Source: an uncultured Pelagibacteraceae bacterium (GTDB lineage: Bacteria; Pseudomonadota; Alphaproteobacteria; Pelagibacterales; Pelagibacteraceae). From it: a stretch of 60,000 bases of DNA. Position numbers and translations under genes: made by a program. This document shows, piece by piece, positions 23,596 to 32,589 of this stretch. The notes beneath the pieces were generated by a model. The model was not told the DNA's origin, did not search any database, and saw only the letters and a program-made list of their open reading frames with translations. Within the stretch, counting starts at the first letter, position 1; each line of letters begins with the position of its first letter. Where the stretch lies: positions 1 to 60,000 of the forward strand of contig CACIQQ010000006.1 in the NCBI GenBank assembly GCA_902588835.1, written 5' to 3'.

Positions 23596-24478
23596 TATTC
23601 TCTGAATTTACTTCAGAATTTTTCTTTAGCAATATAGATAATACTTGGCCAATTTTTTTGGATAAATCTTTACGAGGTATAATGTTATCTACAAATCCAC
23701 AATCAAGAACATGCTCAGCTTTTTGAAAATTTTCAGGCAATTCTTCTTTTACTGTTCCCTCTATAACCCTTCTTCCTGCAAATGCAATTAAAGCTCCAGG
23801 CTCAGATATTTGAATGTCTCCAAGCATCGCAAAAGAAGCAGTGATCCCTCCAGCAGTTGGATCTGTGAGACACACTATGTAAGGTAATTTATTTTCTTTT
23901 AAATCATTAATGGCCATAGTAGTTCTTGTCATTTGCGCAAGGGCAAGGGGACTTTCATGCATTCTTTGACCACCACCACAAGTGAAAATCACAAAAGGTT
24001 TTTTTTCCTCAACAGCTTTTTGAATACCAAAAATAATTGCTTCACCCTCACTTGTTGCAATTGAACCACCCATAAAAGCAAAGTTGATTGCACCAACTAT
24101 AACATCTATGTTTCCAATTTTACCTTTAGCAATCATAACTGCACAATCTTGATTTGTTTTTTTTCTCGCAGAATTTAACTTCTTAATATATGGAGAAGAA
24201 TCTTCAAATTCTAAAGGATCGTCAGCAGGTATTGGGGTTTTTAATACTTCATAATTATTTTTACCAAAAATTATATCAAATCTTTGAATACAGTTTATAC
24301 GATGATGTTTTCCACATGCATTACAGACCCATAAATTTTCCTCTAAATCTTTTTTCAAAACAGGACCTTTACAACAAGAAGTCCAATCACTATTTTCTAT
24401 ATCACTCGTTGATGGTCTTTTTTTTAATAACTGCTTAATCTTTTCACCGAATCTAAGAGTTTTTTTTAACCAATTCAT
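23549..24478 (-). CDS. accD: Acetyl-CoA carboxylase carboxyltransferase subunit beta
   Basis: Transfers carboxyl from biotin to acetyl-CoA, with AccA. 309 residues. The crotonase core is standard (FAFMGGSIATSEGEAI, GGGQRMHESPLALAQM, LTDPTAGGITASFAMLGD, GFVDNIIPR). The N-terminal zinc finger is unusual: the first Cys pair, normally CxxC, is adjacent Cys35-Cys36, while the second, VCNAC (Cys52, Cys55), is normal. It overlaps trpA by 4 bases and folC by 47. The order trpFBA-accD-folC is conserved in alphaproteobacteria. Confidence 0.95.
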   Translation of the reverse strand: MNWLKKTLRFGEKIKQLLKKRPSTSDIENSDWTSCCKGPVLKKDLEENLWVCNACGKHHRINCIQRFDIIFGKNNYEVLKTPIPADDPLEFEDSSPYIKKLNSARKKTNQDCAVMIAKGKIGNIDVIVGAINFAFMGGSIATSEGEAIIFGIQKAVEEKKPFVIFTCGGGQRMHESPLALAQMTRTTMAINDLKENKLPYIVCLTDPTAGGITASFAMLGDIQISEPGALIAFAGRRVIEGTVKEELPENFQKAEHVLDCGFVDNIIPRKDLSKKIGQVLSILLKKNSEVNSENNEQTPEYNIGTREAS

Positions 24479-25275
24479 ATAATTTTGTTTTTTAGTTTCC
24501 TTACTAATTTACTTACATTTGTGACGGGATTTTGTCTATCTTTTAAACTTCTTGTTATTTCTCGACAAATTGCACTACCAACAACAAGACCATCAGCAGA
24601 TCTTAGATTTGAAATAGTTTTTTCGGTTATACCAAAACCTATTACAACATTTTTTGATGGTTTAATTTTTTTTATAACATTAAAATTTTTAATAATTCTT
24701 TTTGTACTATACTTTAAGACAGATCCTGTAGTTGATATGGTTGAAATCATATAAATCATTTCATGTGAACTCTTGATTATCTCTTTCATTCTTTTCACAG
24801 TTGTAGTAGGGGCTATTAATTGAACGAAACAAATAGAATTTTTTTTACATAATTTAGCAAAATTTTTATTATCTGGAAATGAGAGATCAACAATAATTAG
24901 TCCATCAACACCAGATGCTTTGCATTTTTGGACAAATTTTTTTTCTCCAAAATTAAATATCATTTGGTAGTAGCCCATCAATATTATTGGTTTAGAAGGT
25001 TTTGTTTTCTTAAATTTTTTAACAAGACTAAAAATATCATTTAATCTAATACCATTTTGTAAAGCTCTGTAAGAGCTATTTTGAATATCTTTACCATCGG
25101 CAGTTGGGCAATTGTGAGGTATTCCCCATTCTGCAATATCCAAATCCTTTGATATTGAATTTAGTATTTGTAGTGATTTGTCCTTAGTATTATCACCACA
25201 AACTGTATAGGATATCAGCGCAGGTCTGTTTTCACTTTTCGCAATTTTAAAGGCATTGTTAATAGAGTTTTTCAT
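24475..25275 (-). CDS. trpA: Tryptophan synthase alpha subunit (divergent)
   Basis: Cleaves indole-glycerol phosphate to indole. 266 residues. Both catalytic acids of the family are in place: Glu in IAEWGIP and Asp in TADGKDIQ. However, the subunit-contact loop between them, normally PFSDPLADG, reads PHNCPTADG, and loop 6 reads ISTTGSVLKYS instead of RxGVTGxxN. It overlaps trpB by 4 bases and accD by 4 bases. Context makes the assignment safe; efficiency of the alpha-beta contact is an open question. Confidence 0.9.
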   Translation of the reverse strand: MKNSINNAFKIAKSENRPALISYTVCGDNTKDKSLQILNSISKDLDIAEWGIPHNCPTADGKDIQNSSYRALQNGIRLNDIFSLVKKFKKTKPSKPIILMGYYQMIFNFGEKKFVQKCKASGVDGLIIVDLSFPDNKNFAKLCKKNSICFVQLIAPTTTVKRMKEIIKSSHEMIYMISTISTTGSVLKYSTKRIIKNFNVIKKIKPSKNVVIGFGITEKTISNLRSADGLVVGSAICREITRSLKDRQNPVTNVSKLVRKLKNKII

Positions 25276-26486
25276 TTAGGGTAGTATCCTAATTGTTCAA
25301 TATAAATCTTTTTATCTTTGTAACCTTTTCCACAATTGTTGACTACAAGTACATCACTTTTTTTCAATTTTGGAGCTAAACGAATGCATTCACTCCATGC
25401 ATGTGCTGGTTCCAAACTTGGTCGGATATCTTCTAATTTAGTAATTAACTTGAAAGCAGCTAATGCTTCTTTGTCTGAAGCATTAGTGTATCGTGCTCTA
25501 CCAGAGTCTTTTAACAATCCATGTAAAGGACTTGAGCCGGGATAATCTAAACCCGCACTCAATGAATGAGTTTCTGCTATTTGGCCTTCTTTATCAGTCA
25601 AACAATATTGTGCAGCTCCATGTAAAATAGCGACTTTTGCATTTGTAGATAGAGGTGCAGCATACTTTGCCTCAACACCAATTAGCTCAACATGTTTTTT
25701 GTCGTAATCTATAAACTCATTCCAAAATCCTAGCGCGCTACTCCCTCCGCCTATGACATTGATTAATTTAAGTTTAGGTATTTCACCAAACTCTTTAATT
25801 AATTGTTTTTTTAATTCTCTAGAAATTTGAGAAGTTGACCATGCACAAATCTTTAAAAAAATATTGCAGCCTATTGCTGAGCCCACAGCAAGATGGGTAT
25901 TATCACAGTTTGAAACATAGTGGCGCATACATTCGGAAACAGCATCAACTAAAGTTTTTGATCCTGAGTCAACTGGCACAACTTCAGCACCTGCATCGCG
26001 CATAAATTTTACATTGGGTGCTTGTCTAGAAATATCCTTTGTTCCCATAAAAATTTTGCACTTTAAATTCATTTTTTTTGCTGCCATTGCAAGATTTTTT
26101 CCGAACATTCCGGCACCGGTATCTCCTGCTATATAGCGTTTACCGCTTTCTTTACAAATTAAAGCATTCACAGTTGCATGATATGCTTTATGCGCGTCAC
26201 CATTTATAGCTGATACGTCTTTACACCAAATTTGTGCCCCACCTAAATATCTAGTTAAATTTTCTAATTTAAAAAAGGGTGTTTCACCTCCAAGATAATG
26301 TTTAAAATAATGATCCCTTTTTTTAAGAAATTTTCTATCTTTTCTTAATTTTTCAAAAAGCTTAGATAAATCCTCAATGGGTTTTCGCATTGTCTCTGCA
26401 CAATAGTTTCCACCAAATTTATTCCCATAAAATCCAAACTTATCGTGCTGGTCAATAAGAGGGATCTTTTTCTTTAATTTAATCAT
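25272..26486 (-). CDS. trpB: Tryptophan synthase beta subunit (divergent)
   Basis: PLP enzyme joining indole and serine. 404 residues, collinear with TrpB from FGFYGNKFGGNYCAETM to the end. The PLP Lys is Lys100 in NGDAHKAYH (usual TGAHKIN). GGGSSALG, GLDYPG and SGRARY are recognisable. Key positions differ: the catalytic Glu of AETGAGQHG is Asp122 (GDTGAGMFG), the PLP-contact Ser of LSGRG is Cys (NCGKG), and the GPHPYP segment is missing. It overlaps trpF by 8 bases. It could have altered kinetics or substrate, but operon context supports tryptophan synthesis. Confidence 0.85.
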   Translation of the reverse strand: MIKLKKKIPLIDQHDKFGFYGNKFGGNYCAETMRKPIEDLSKLFEKLRKDRKFLKKRDHYFKHYLGGETPFFKLENLTRYLGGAQIWCKDVSAINGDAHKAYHATVNALICKESGKRYIAGDTGAGMFGKNLAMAAKKMNLKCKIFMGTKDISRQAPNVKFMRDAGAEVVPVDSGSKTLVDAVSECMRHYVSNCDNTHLAVGSAIGCNIFLKICAWSTSQISRELKKQLIKEFGEIPKLKLINVIGGGSSALGFWNEFIDYDKKHVELIGVEAKYAAPLSTNAKVAILHGAAQYCLTDKEGQIAETHSLSAGLDYPGSSPLHGLLKDSGRARYTNASDKEALAAFKLITKLEDIRPSLEPAHAWSECIRLAPKLKKSDVLVVNNCGKGYKDKKIYIEQLGYYPK

Positions 26487-27096
26487 TTAATTTTTTAACG
26501 TTGTCTAAGAAAATTTTTACTTTAGAAATATCTTTTAATCCAGATGTCTCTACGCCCCCAGATATATCAATATAATTACAAATTTTCATAAACTTATCAA
26601 GATTATCGTTGTGTTTAATGTTTCCAGCTATCATCCTATTAACATTGACCGGCACATTTTCCATTAAAGCGTGGTCAAATTCTAATGATTTTTCATACCC
26701 CTTACTGTCAAATAATATTATATCAGAACAATCTTCGTATTTCTCATATTTAAGAATGTCCTCTTTTGTCTCGACAGTAATTGCAGAAATAATCTTTTTG
26801 TTGTATTTCTTTTTAATCAATTTTATTTCCTCAGGGGTACAATTGTAAATCTGAAAATACTCAAAGTTAAGTTTCTGCATCTCATCTAATATAAATTTAT
26901 CAGGCTTGACTAAGACGGATACAAATTGTGATTTTTTTTTATCAACTTTTATGAGTTTTTGAAGAGACTTTATATCAACAAATCTTTTAGATTTTGGATA
27001 ATTACAAATAAAACCAATTAATTCTGGAGGATATATATAATTTATTAAAAAATTTAATGTTTTACTATCTTTGACTCCACAAATCTTAGATTGCAT
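26479..27096 (-). CDS. trpF: Phosphoribosylanthranilate isomerase
   Basis: Isomerises phosphoribosylanthranilate in tryptophan synthesis. I chose the ATG at 27096 (205 residues), which overlaps the pyrF stop as TGATG; the codon one upstream is TTG. SKICGVKD carries the catalytic Cys, IGFICNYPKSKRFV and DISGGVET fit the family. The GGTGxxFDW segment is replaced by EKSLEFDHA, so this protein is also more divergent than usual. Confidence 0.88.
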   Translation of the reverse strand: MQSKICGVKDSKTLNFLINYIYPPELIGFICNYPKSKRFVDIKSLQKLIKVDKKKSQFVSVLVKPDKFILDEMQKLNFEYFQIYNCTPEEIKLIKKKYNKKIISAITVETKEDILKYEKYEDCSDIILFDSKGYEKSLEFDHALMENVPVNVNRMIAGNIKHNDNLDKFMKICNYIDISGGVETSGLKDISKVKIFLDNVKKLND

Positions 27097-27773
27097 CAAT
27101 CCTCTAAAATTTTTAGCAGATTTTGAAAATTTTTTTTAACATTTCCTTTTGTAATTGATCTCCCAATTACTAACCAATCACTTCCTGCCGCAAAAGCATC
27201 ATTAGGTTTCATAATTCTTTTCTGATCATTAGTAGTATTTTGAATTTTTATTCCTGGAGTAATTATCTCCTTGTTAAATACCTTCTTCACAGACTTTATT
27301 TCATGTCCACTACAAACTATTGCATCTAAATTTGCTTTTTTAGCTAGCTTGGCTTGATGCATTACCAATTCATTTACTTTTTTGGTATAACCAATTTCTT
27401 TCAAATCCTTGTTGTCTAAAGAAGTTAAAGTTGTTACTCCAGTAATTTTTATTCTCTTACCCTCTTTTTTTAAAGCTTTTAAGGCACTTAGTCCTGCACT
27501 TAAATGAACAGTTAAATAAGAGATCTTTAAATATTTCAATGACCTAATTGCTGATCTCACAGTATTAGGAATATCGTTAAGTTTTAAGTCTAAGAATATT
27601 GTTTGTTTTTTTAAATCTGAGAGAAATCTTCTTCCATCTTTTGAGTAAAAAAACTCAAGACCGAACTTATAGCCAACTTTTATTTTATTTGTTTGTGTAT
27701 TTCTTATTATTTTCTTTGCTACAGGGATATTGTTTGTGTCTACAGCAATAAATATTTTTTTTTTATTCATCAT
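27096..27773 (-). CDS. pyrF: Orotidine 5'-phosphate decarboxylase
   Basis: Makes UMP from OMP. 225 residues, TIM-barrel pattern with AVDTNNI near the start, the catalytic FLDLKLNDIPNT block (Asp-Lys-Asp network) and VIGRSIT at the phosphate site. It starts one base after ihfB and overlaps trpF by one base. The two PR-linked barrels pyrF and trpF are thus adjacent. Confidence 0.95.
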   Translation of the reverse strand: MMNKKKIFIAVDTNNIPVAKKIIRNTQTNKIKVGYKFGLEFFYSKDGRRFLSDLKKQTIFLDLKLNDIPNTVRSAIRSLKYLKISYLTVHLSAGLSALKALKKEGKRIKITGVTTLTSLDNKDLKEIGYTKKVNELVMHQAKLAKKANLDAIVCSGHEIKSVKKVFNKEIITPGIKIQNTTNDQKRIMKPNDAFAAGSDWLVIGRSITKGNVKKNFQNLLKILED

Positions 27774-28049
27774 TTATCTCATTAAAAAGATCTTTTGACA
27801 TTTTGAAGTTAATACTTTTTTTTTATTAACTATTACTTTCTCTCCAGTTTTTGGATTTCTTGAGATTTTGCTTTTTTGATTCTTAGTAGAAAAAACACCC
27901 CATCCTCGTAGCTCAACTCTTTCATCATTTTTTAAAGCTATTTTGATTTCGTTTATAAAAACTTCAAAAAATTTTTCCAAATCTTTTTTTAATAAGTTGG
28001 GATAACTTTTTGATAATTGTTTTACTAAATCTGATTTAGTTGTCGGCAA
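27774..28049 (-). CDS. ihfB: Integration host factor subunit beta / HU-family protein
   Basis: A 91-residue DNA-bending protein. ELRGWGVFSTKNQKSKISRNPKTGEKV is the HU/IHF arm, with the intercalating Pro in RNPKTG. Position directly downstream of rpsA supports the beta subunit of IHF. The C-terminus (KCQKIFLMR) diverges from the usual FKPGKELR, but the fold should hold. It is also a conceivable target of the modifying enzymes at 2.4-3.7 kb, with no evidence either way. Confidence 0.88.
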   Translation of the reverse strand: MPTTKSDLVKQLSKSYPNLLKKDLEKFFEVFINEIKIALKNDERVELRGWGVFSTKNQKSKISRNPKTGEKVIVNKKKVLTSKCQKIFLMR

Positions 28050-28060
28050 TTTTTTTTTAC

Positions 28061-29788
28061 CTACTTTTTTTCTTTATCTTTTTTTTTTAGTTTATCAGAT
28101 AAAGTTGAAAAAGGTAGATTTTTTCCAGATAGTGGGGAGCTAAACTTAGTTACCGCTTCTTTATTTTGAATTTCTTCAAGAAGTTTAATACTTAAAGATA
28201 CTTTTCTCTTCTCTAAACTTACATCAGCTATAGCACAGTCTATTCTTTCACCACCAACAAATCTTGATGGCCGAGCATCACTAGCACTTACGGCTATTTG
28301 AGATTTTTTAATCAAAATGTTCATATCACAACCCTCTGGCTGAACTGTCAGGCCTTTGCTGTCAGACGATATAATTCTTACAGTGATAGTTTCATTTATT
28401 TTTTTATCTTTGAAATAATCAAAAGGATCTTTTTGAGTTTGCTTTAAGCCAACTCGAACCTTCTGTTGATCGTCTTTGATTTCTAAAATTTTAACTTTTA
28501 TTTTGTCTCCGATTTTATAATTTTTTAACTCTGTCTCTGGATTCTTTGTGTAACTAAGATCATTACAATGCAGAAACGCATCTATATCGTAACCATCAAG
28601 CTTTAAATAAATTGCATAATCATTTGAGCTACTTACTGTTCCCTCAATTGTGCTTCCGACTGGATTCTTCTCATTTAAAACTTTATAAGGATTATCAATT
28701 GTTAGTTTATGAGATATTGCAATTCTTCTTTTTTCTTTATCAATTTCGGTTATCACGCACATGATTTTATCTCCAACTTTAAAAGTTTTTTTAGGAGATA
28801 CATTTTTTCTTGTCCAGCTAATTTCACTTGAGTGCAAGAGTGTGGTCAGCCCGGGTTCTAATTCACAGAATGCGCCAAAGTCCATAAGTTTAATTACTTT
28901 GACCTCATACTTTTTATTCAATTCATAGTTCGTGATTTTTTCAAACGGATCAGGAGATAGCTGTTTAATTGAGCATCCAACTTGTAGCTTTTCCTTATCA
29001 ACAGAAATAACCAGTAGATCATGTTTATCACCAATTGTAAAAATTTCCTCAGGGTGATTTACTCTTGAGTAACTAATCTCTTGTAAATGTACAAGACAAT
29101 CAATTTCATTATTAACATTAAAAAAACATCCAAAAGAACTATATCCTTTTACTATTGCATTTTTAATAATGTCACCAACTTTATATTTTTCAATAATTTT
29201 TGCTTTGTCCTCTTTCTTACTTGATGAAATTATTTGTCTTCGTGAAACACATGCATTGCCTCTTATTTTATCCATCTTTATTAAAGCGAACTTTTGCGGC
29301 TCATTCATTAAATGCGAGATATCTTTTAAGGGTGTATCAGAAATTTGGGATCCTGGACAAAACATCAAAGAACCCGTATCTACATGTTCAACGATTACTC
29401 CACCTTTACACTTACTAGTAATTTTACCTATTATGGGCTCGTTTTTTTCAAATGCTTTAACTAAAACATCCCATCCTTTAATTTTTTGAGCTTTACTTGC
29501 TGATACAACAATTTCACCATTTTTGTCCTCAAGTCTTTCTAACAAAACTGGAATTTTTCCGCCAATTATAATTTTTTTTTCAAGTCCAATTGCTTTTAAT
29601 TCGTTCAAATCTATTATTGGTTCAGATTTTAAACCACAGTCCAAAAAAACAAACTTTTCTGTTATTTTAGTTATAACACCTTCAATTATTTTACCTTCAA
29701 CTAAACTTTGAGTTTTTGAAAATTGGGAATCTAGTAATTTTTCAAATTCTTTAGATGCTTCAGTTTTAACGCTTTTAAATATTTCCAT
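28061..29788 (-). CDS. rpsA: 30S ribosomal protein S1
   Basis: 575 residues with six S1 RNA-binding repeats; typical repeat ends include GDIIKNAIVKGYSSFGCFF, KVIKLMDFGAFCELE and GTVSSSNDYAIYLKL. S1 binds mRNA leaders and helps initiation, which matters in a genome with few clear Shine-Dalgarno sequences. It is followed by ihfB as usual, but cmk, normally just upstream between aroA and rpsA, is missing. The 106 bases before it hold no clear promoter or repeat that I can see. Confidence 0.96.
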   Translation of the reverse strand: MEIFKSVKTEASKEFEKLLDSQFSKTQSLVEGKIIEGVITKITEKFVFLDCGLKSEPIIDLNELKAIGLEKKIIIGGKIPVLLERLEDKNGEIVVSASKAQKIKGWDVLVKAFEKNEPIIGKITSKCKGGVIVEHVDTGSLMFCPGSQISDTPLKDISHLMNEPQKFALIKMDKIRGNACVSRRQIISSSKKEDKAKIIEKYKVGDIIKNAIVKGYSSFGCFFNVNNEIDCLVHLQEISYSRVNHPEEIFTIGDKHDLLVISVDKEKLQVGCSIKQLSPDPFEKITNYELNKKYEVKVIKLMDFGAFCELEPGLTTLLHSSEISWTRKNVSPKKTFKVGDKIMCVITEIDKEKRRIAISHKLTIDNPYKVLNEKNPVGSTIEGTVSSSNDYAIYLKLDGYDIDAFLHCNDLSYTKNPETELKNYKIGDKIKVKILEIKDDQQKVRVGLKQTQKDPFDYFKDKKINETITVRIISSDSKGLTVQPEGCDMNILIKKSQIAVSASDARPSRFVGGERIDCAIADVSLEKRKVSLSIKLLEEIQNKEAVTKFSSPLSGKNLPFSTLSDKLKKKDKEKK

Positions 29789-29894
29789 AATTTTTAAAAT
29801 TTCGATGTTTTAGATAAAAAAAAAGAATTAATCAAGTCACAAATAGTTGTTTCAATTAAAGATATTAGAGGTTTTTTACGATTTAAGATGAGAT

Positions 29895-31235
29895 CTATTT
29901 AGTAATTTTAAATTTATAACCTAATTGTTTTAAAATTTTTAAAAAAGAGGGAAATGAACTTTTATAAGAATCTGGATCGTTAATTCTCCAATTACCACCA
30001 AATGTACAAGCAGCAACTACTGAAGTCATAAATATTCTGTGATCTTTATAATATTGGCTTATGTTTATTGATCTTTCTATCTTTATTTTGGGATTTCCAA
30101 AAATTTTTATTGAGTTTTTTTTTAATATAGTTCTTATCCCTATTTGATTTAACAATTTTGATCCTAATTTTAATCTAGGACTTTCTTTTTTATCGAGCTC
30201 ATCGAGTTTTGAAAAACTTGATATCCCTCGGGCTTTTGCAGCAACAAGAAATATTATTAGAAATTCATCAATCAAATTACTATTAAGTCTTGGGGGACAA
30301 TCAATTTTTTTTAAATTTGATTGACTTTTAACTTGAATATCTGCTCGTTTTTCGCCGTATCTTTCTTTTATATTATTTATTTTAATATTAGCTCCCATTC
30401 GATTTAAAATTTTAATAAATCCAATTCTGGATTGATTTACATTCACGTCTTTAATTTTTAATTCACAATTTTTTGATAAAAGTGTTAATACGATTAAAAA
30501 TGCACAAGAACTTGGATCAGAGGGAACAATGTAGTTAAAAGATTTAAAATTTTTTTGGCCATCTATTTTTATCTCATCAGTATTCTCTTTTTTATGAATA
30601 GAAATAGGTATACCCAAATGCTTAAAAATATTTTCAGTATGATCCCGAGATTTTTTCGCATTAATTATAGTTTGTCCTGGCGAATTTAATGCCGCTAACA
30701 TTACCGTACTTTTACACTGTGCCGATCCTCTATTTTCATAATAACGTATTGGATTTACTGAGTTAGCACCTATGATTTTTATTGGCAAAGTTTTTTTTAT
30801 ACCTACCTTAAAGTTTGCACCAATCTCCCGAAGGGGCAAAATAACTCTTCCAAAATCTCTTCGAGATAAACTTTTGTCACCTATCAATTTAATGTAGTAA
30901 GGAGATTTTATTAAAAGTCCCAAGATCAATCTTGCAAATGTTCCGGAGTTTCCAGCATCTAAGACAATATTTTTTTTATAATTAAACCCATTGATGCCAT
31001 TTCCAAATACATAGCATTTTTTTTTGTTTAAATAAATTTTTATACCTAATTTTTTTAAGCAATTAATTGAATTGATTATATCCTCTGATAATAAAATATT
31101 TTCAATTAAAGTTTTGCCGTGAGCTTGGGATGCAAGTAAAAGAGCCCTTATTGAAATGCTTTTATCGCCATCGACTAATACTGTTTGATTGAAAGAGTTG
31201 TATTTGTGTTTTATAAATAACTTTTTTCCCATCAA
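29895..31235 (-). CDS. aroA: 3-phosphoshikimate 1-carboxyvinyltransferase (EPSP synthase)
   Basis: Shikimate-pathway enzyme. 446 residues. Blocks are VDGDKSISIRALLLAS near the start, LDAGNSGTFARLILGLL, GDKSLSRRDFGRVI, SRDHTENIF, NLIDEFLII (catalytic Asp) and LDKKESPRL (catalytic Glu). It ends the minus-strand group that follows lptB, with 3 bases between. The usual downstream neighbour cmk is absent. Confidence 0.94.
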   Translation of the reverse strand: MMGKKLFIKHKYNSFNQTVLVDGDKSISIRALLLASQAHGKTLIENILLSEDIINSINCLKKLGIKIYLNKKKCYVFGNGINGFNYKKNIVLDAGNSGTFARLILGLLIKSPYYIKLIGDKSLSRRDFGRVILPLREIGANFKVGIKKTLPIKIIGANSVNPIRYYENRGSAQCKSTVMLAALNSPGQTIINAKKSRDHTENIFKHLGIPISIHKKENTDEIKIDGQKNFKSFNYIVPSDPSSCAFLIVLTLLSKNCELKIKDVNVNQSRIGFIKILNRMGANIKINNIKERYGEKRADIQVKSQSNLKKIDCPPRLNSNLIDEFLIIFLVAAKARGISSFSKLDELDKKESPRLKLGSKLLNQIGIRTILKKNSIKIFGNPKIKIERSINISQYYKDHRIFMTSVVAACTFGGNWRINDPDSYKSSFPSFLKILKQLGYKFKITK

Positions 31236-31238
31236 TTA

Positions 31239-32015
31239 TTAGTTAAATTTGAAAGAGTCACCAAAATATGCAGTTTGAGCATTAGGATTTTTTACTAACT
31301 CTGAAGGCGTACCTTTTGCAATTACTTTACCATCGGATAAAACTATCGCTACATCCACACAAGATAAAAGATCTCGTGCTTGATGGTCACATATGCAAAT
31401 TGTTATTCTATTTTCAGATTGAAGATTGACTATTATTTGCTGCAACATTTTAATTGTCATTACATCTAAAGCTGCAAAACATTCATCTAGCAGTAATAGT
31501 TCGGGATTTCCAAGTAGAGCCATTGCAATTACAAGTTTTTTCTTCTGTCCTCCTGATAAAAATTTTGCTTTAATATCTCTTATAGACTCAAGATCAAATT
31601 TTGAAGTAAGATAGTTTATTTTTTCAATCCTATCCCTTGAGTTTTCGATTAAAACTTCACCAACAGCTTTTAAGTTTTCAAATAAAGAAAGATCATAAAA
31701 ATAACCACCATATTGGGGAACATAACCTATTTTAAATCTAGTAGTTCTAAGAAATATTGGAAAATTATTAACTTTCTCACCACTAATAAAAATTGATCCT
31801 TTCTCAGGTGAAATAAGACCAGTTATAAGATTAAAAATTGTTGATTTTCCAACTCCATTAGGGCCAAGCATTCCGAAAATTTCTCCTTTATTAATTTCAA
31901 AATTTATATTTTCCAAAATCTGCCTTTTCCCAAATGACAGCGAAACATTGTCTAGTTTCAAAATAGATTTTTTTTGCTTAAAACTTTTAATCCTAAATTT
32001 TTTAATTATTGCCAT
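31239..32015 (-). CDS. lptB: LPS export ABC transporter ATP-binding protein
   Basis: 258 residues. Walker A is GPNGVGKST, the signature LSGGQKKKL and Walker B LLLLDECFAALD. The protein powers LPS extraction from the inner membrane. It overlaps the lptC-like gene by 14 bases, which fixes the role. The usual EP of Walker B is EC (Cys for Pro). lptA, normally between lptC and lptB, is absent. Confidence 0.9.
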   Translation of the reverse strand: MAIIKKFRIKSFKQKKSILKLDNVSLSFGKRQILENINFEINKGEIFGMLGPNGVGKSTIFNLITGLISPEKGSIFISGEKVNNFPIFLRTTRFKIGYVPQYGGYFYDLSLFENLKAVGEVLIENSRDRIEKINYLTSKFDLESIRDIKAKFLSGGQKKKLVIAMALLGNPELLLLDECFAALDVMTIKMLQQIIVNLQSENRITICICDHQARDLLSCVDVAIVLSDGKVIAKGTPSELVKNPNAQTAYFGDSFKFN

Positions 32016-32589
32016 TTTTTGATTTACTATTTATTTGGACTTTTTTATTAGAATTTTCCATAAAAATCTTAGTTTTTTTGCTTAATATATCGATTTCAGC
32101 TCTGTCAGCACTTAAGGACGAAATCCCACCTAGGTAACGAACATTATCATATATAGAAACTAAATTTTTTTCAAAAGACAAATCTAAAAATTCACTTTTC
32201 AAAAAATGTTCTCCATAATCAACAGAAACAGAATTATTAAATAGCGTATCATAATTTTTTGTGTTGTACTTAGCAAACTTGGAAGAAATTGATATAAATT
32301 CGGAATTATTTAAAGAAATTAAAGCATCGACATTTTCCAAGTAAAGTATATCGGGATCATTTTTATCAATATTGCCTTTTTTTGCCTCTATTTTGTACTC
32401 ATTTCCCTCTTTATCAGTTGAAGAATATTTTAGGTCTTCTATTAAACTTTCATTTGTGAGAGGTTTTTCAAAGCCGGTTATAAGATCGCTACTTAAATTA
32501 GATTTTTTAAAATATTTAAAAAAAAGCCCTAGTGAAATAATTAAAAAGATAATTATTAAAAAAAATTGAATATAAATTTTTTTTGTCAT
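32002..32589 (-). CDS. lptC: LPS export protein LptC-like
   Basis: 195 residues: an N-terminal membrane helix (about 7-27) followed by a periplasmic beta-jellyroll-like domain (EYKIEAKKGNIDKNDPDILYLENVDALI). LptC links the LptBFG transporter to periplasmic LptA. Assignment rests on fold pattern and on its place between kdsD and lptB. It overlaps kdsD by 4 bases. Confidence 0.8.
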   Translation of the reverse strand: MTKKIYIQFFLIIIFLIISLGLFFKYFKKSNLSSDLITGFEKPLTNESLIEDLKYSSTDKEGNEYKIEAKKGNIDKNDPDILYLENVDALISLNNSEFISISSKFAKYNTKNYDTLFNNSVSVDYGEHFLKSEFLDLSFEKNLVSIYDNVRYLGGISSLSADRAEIDILSKKTKIFMENSNKKVQINSKSKNGNN

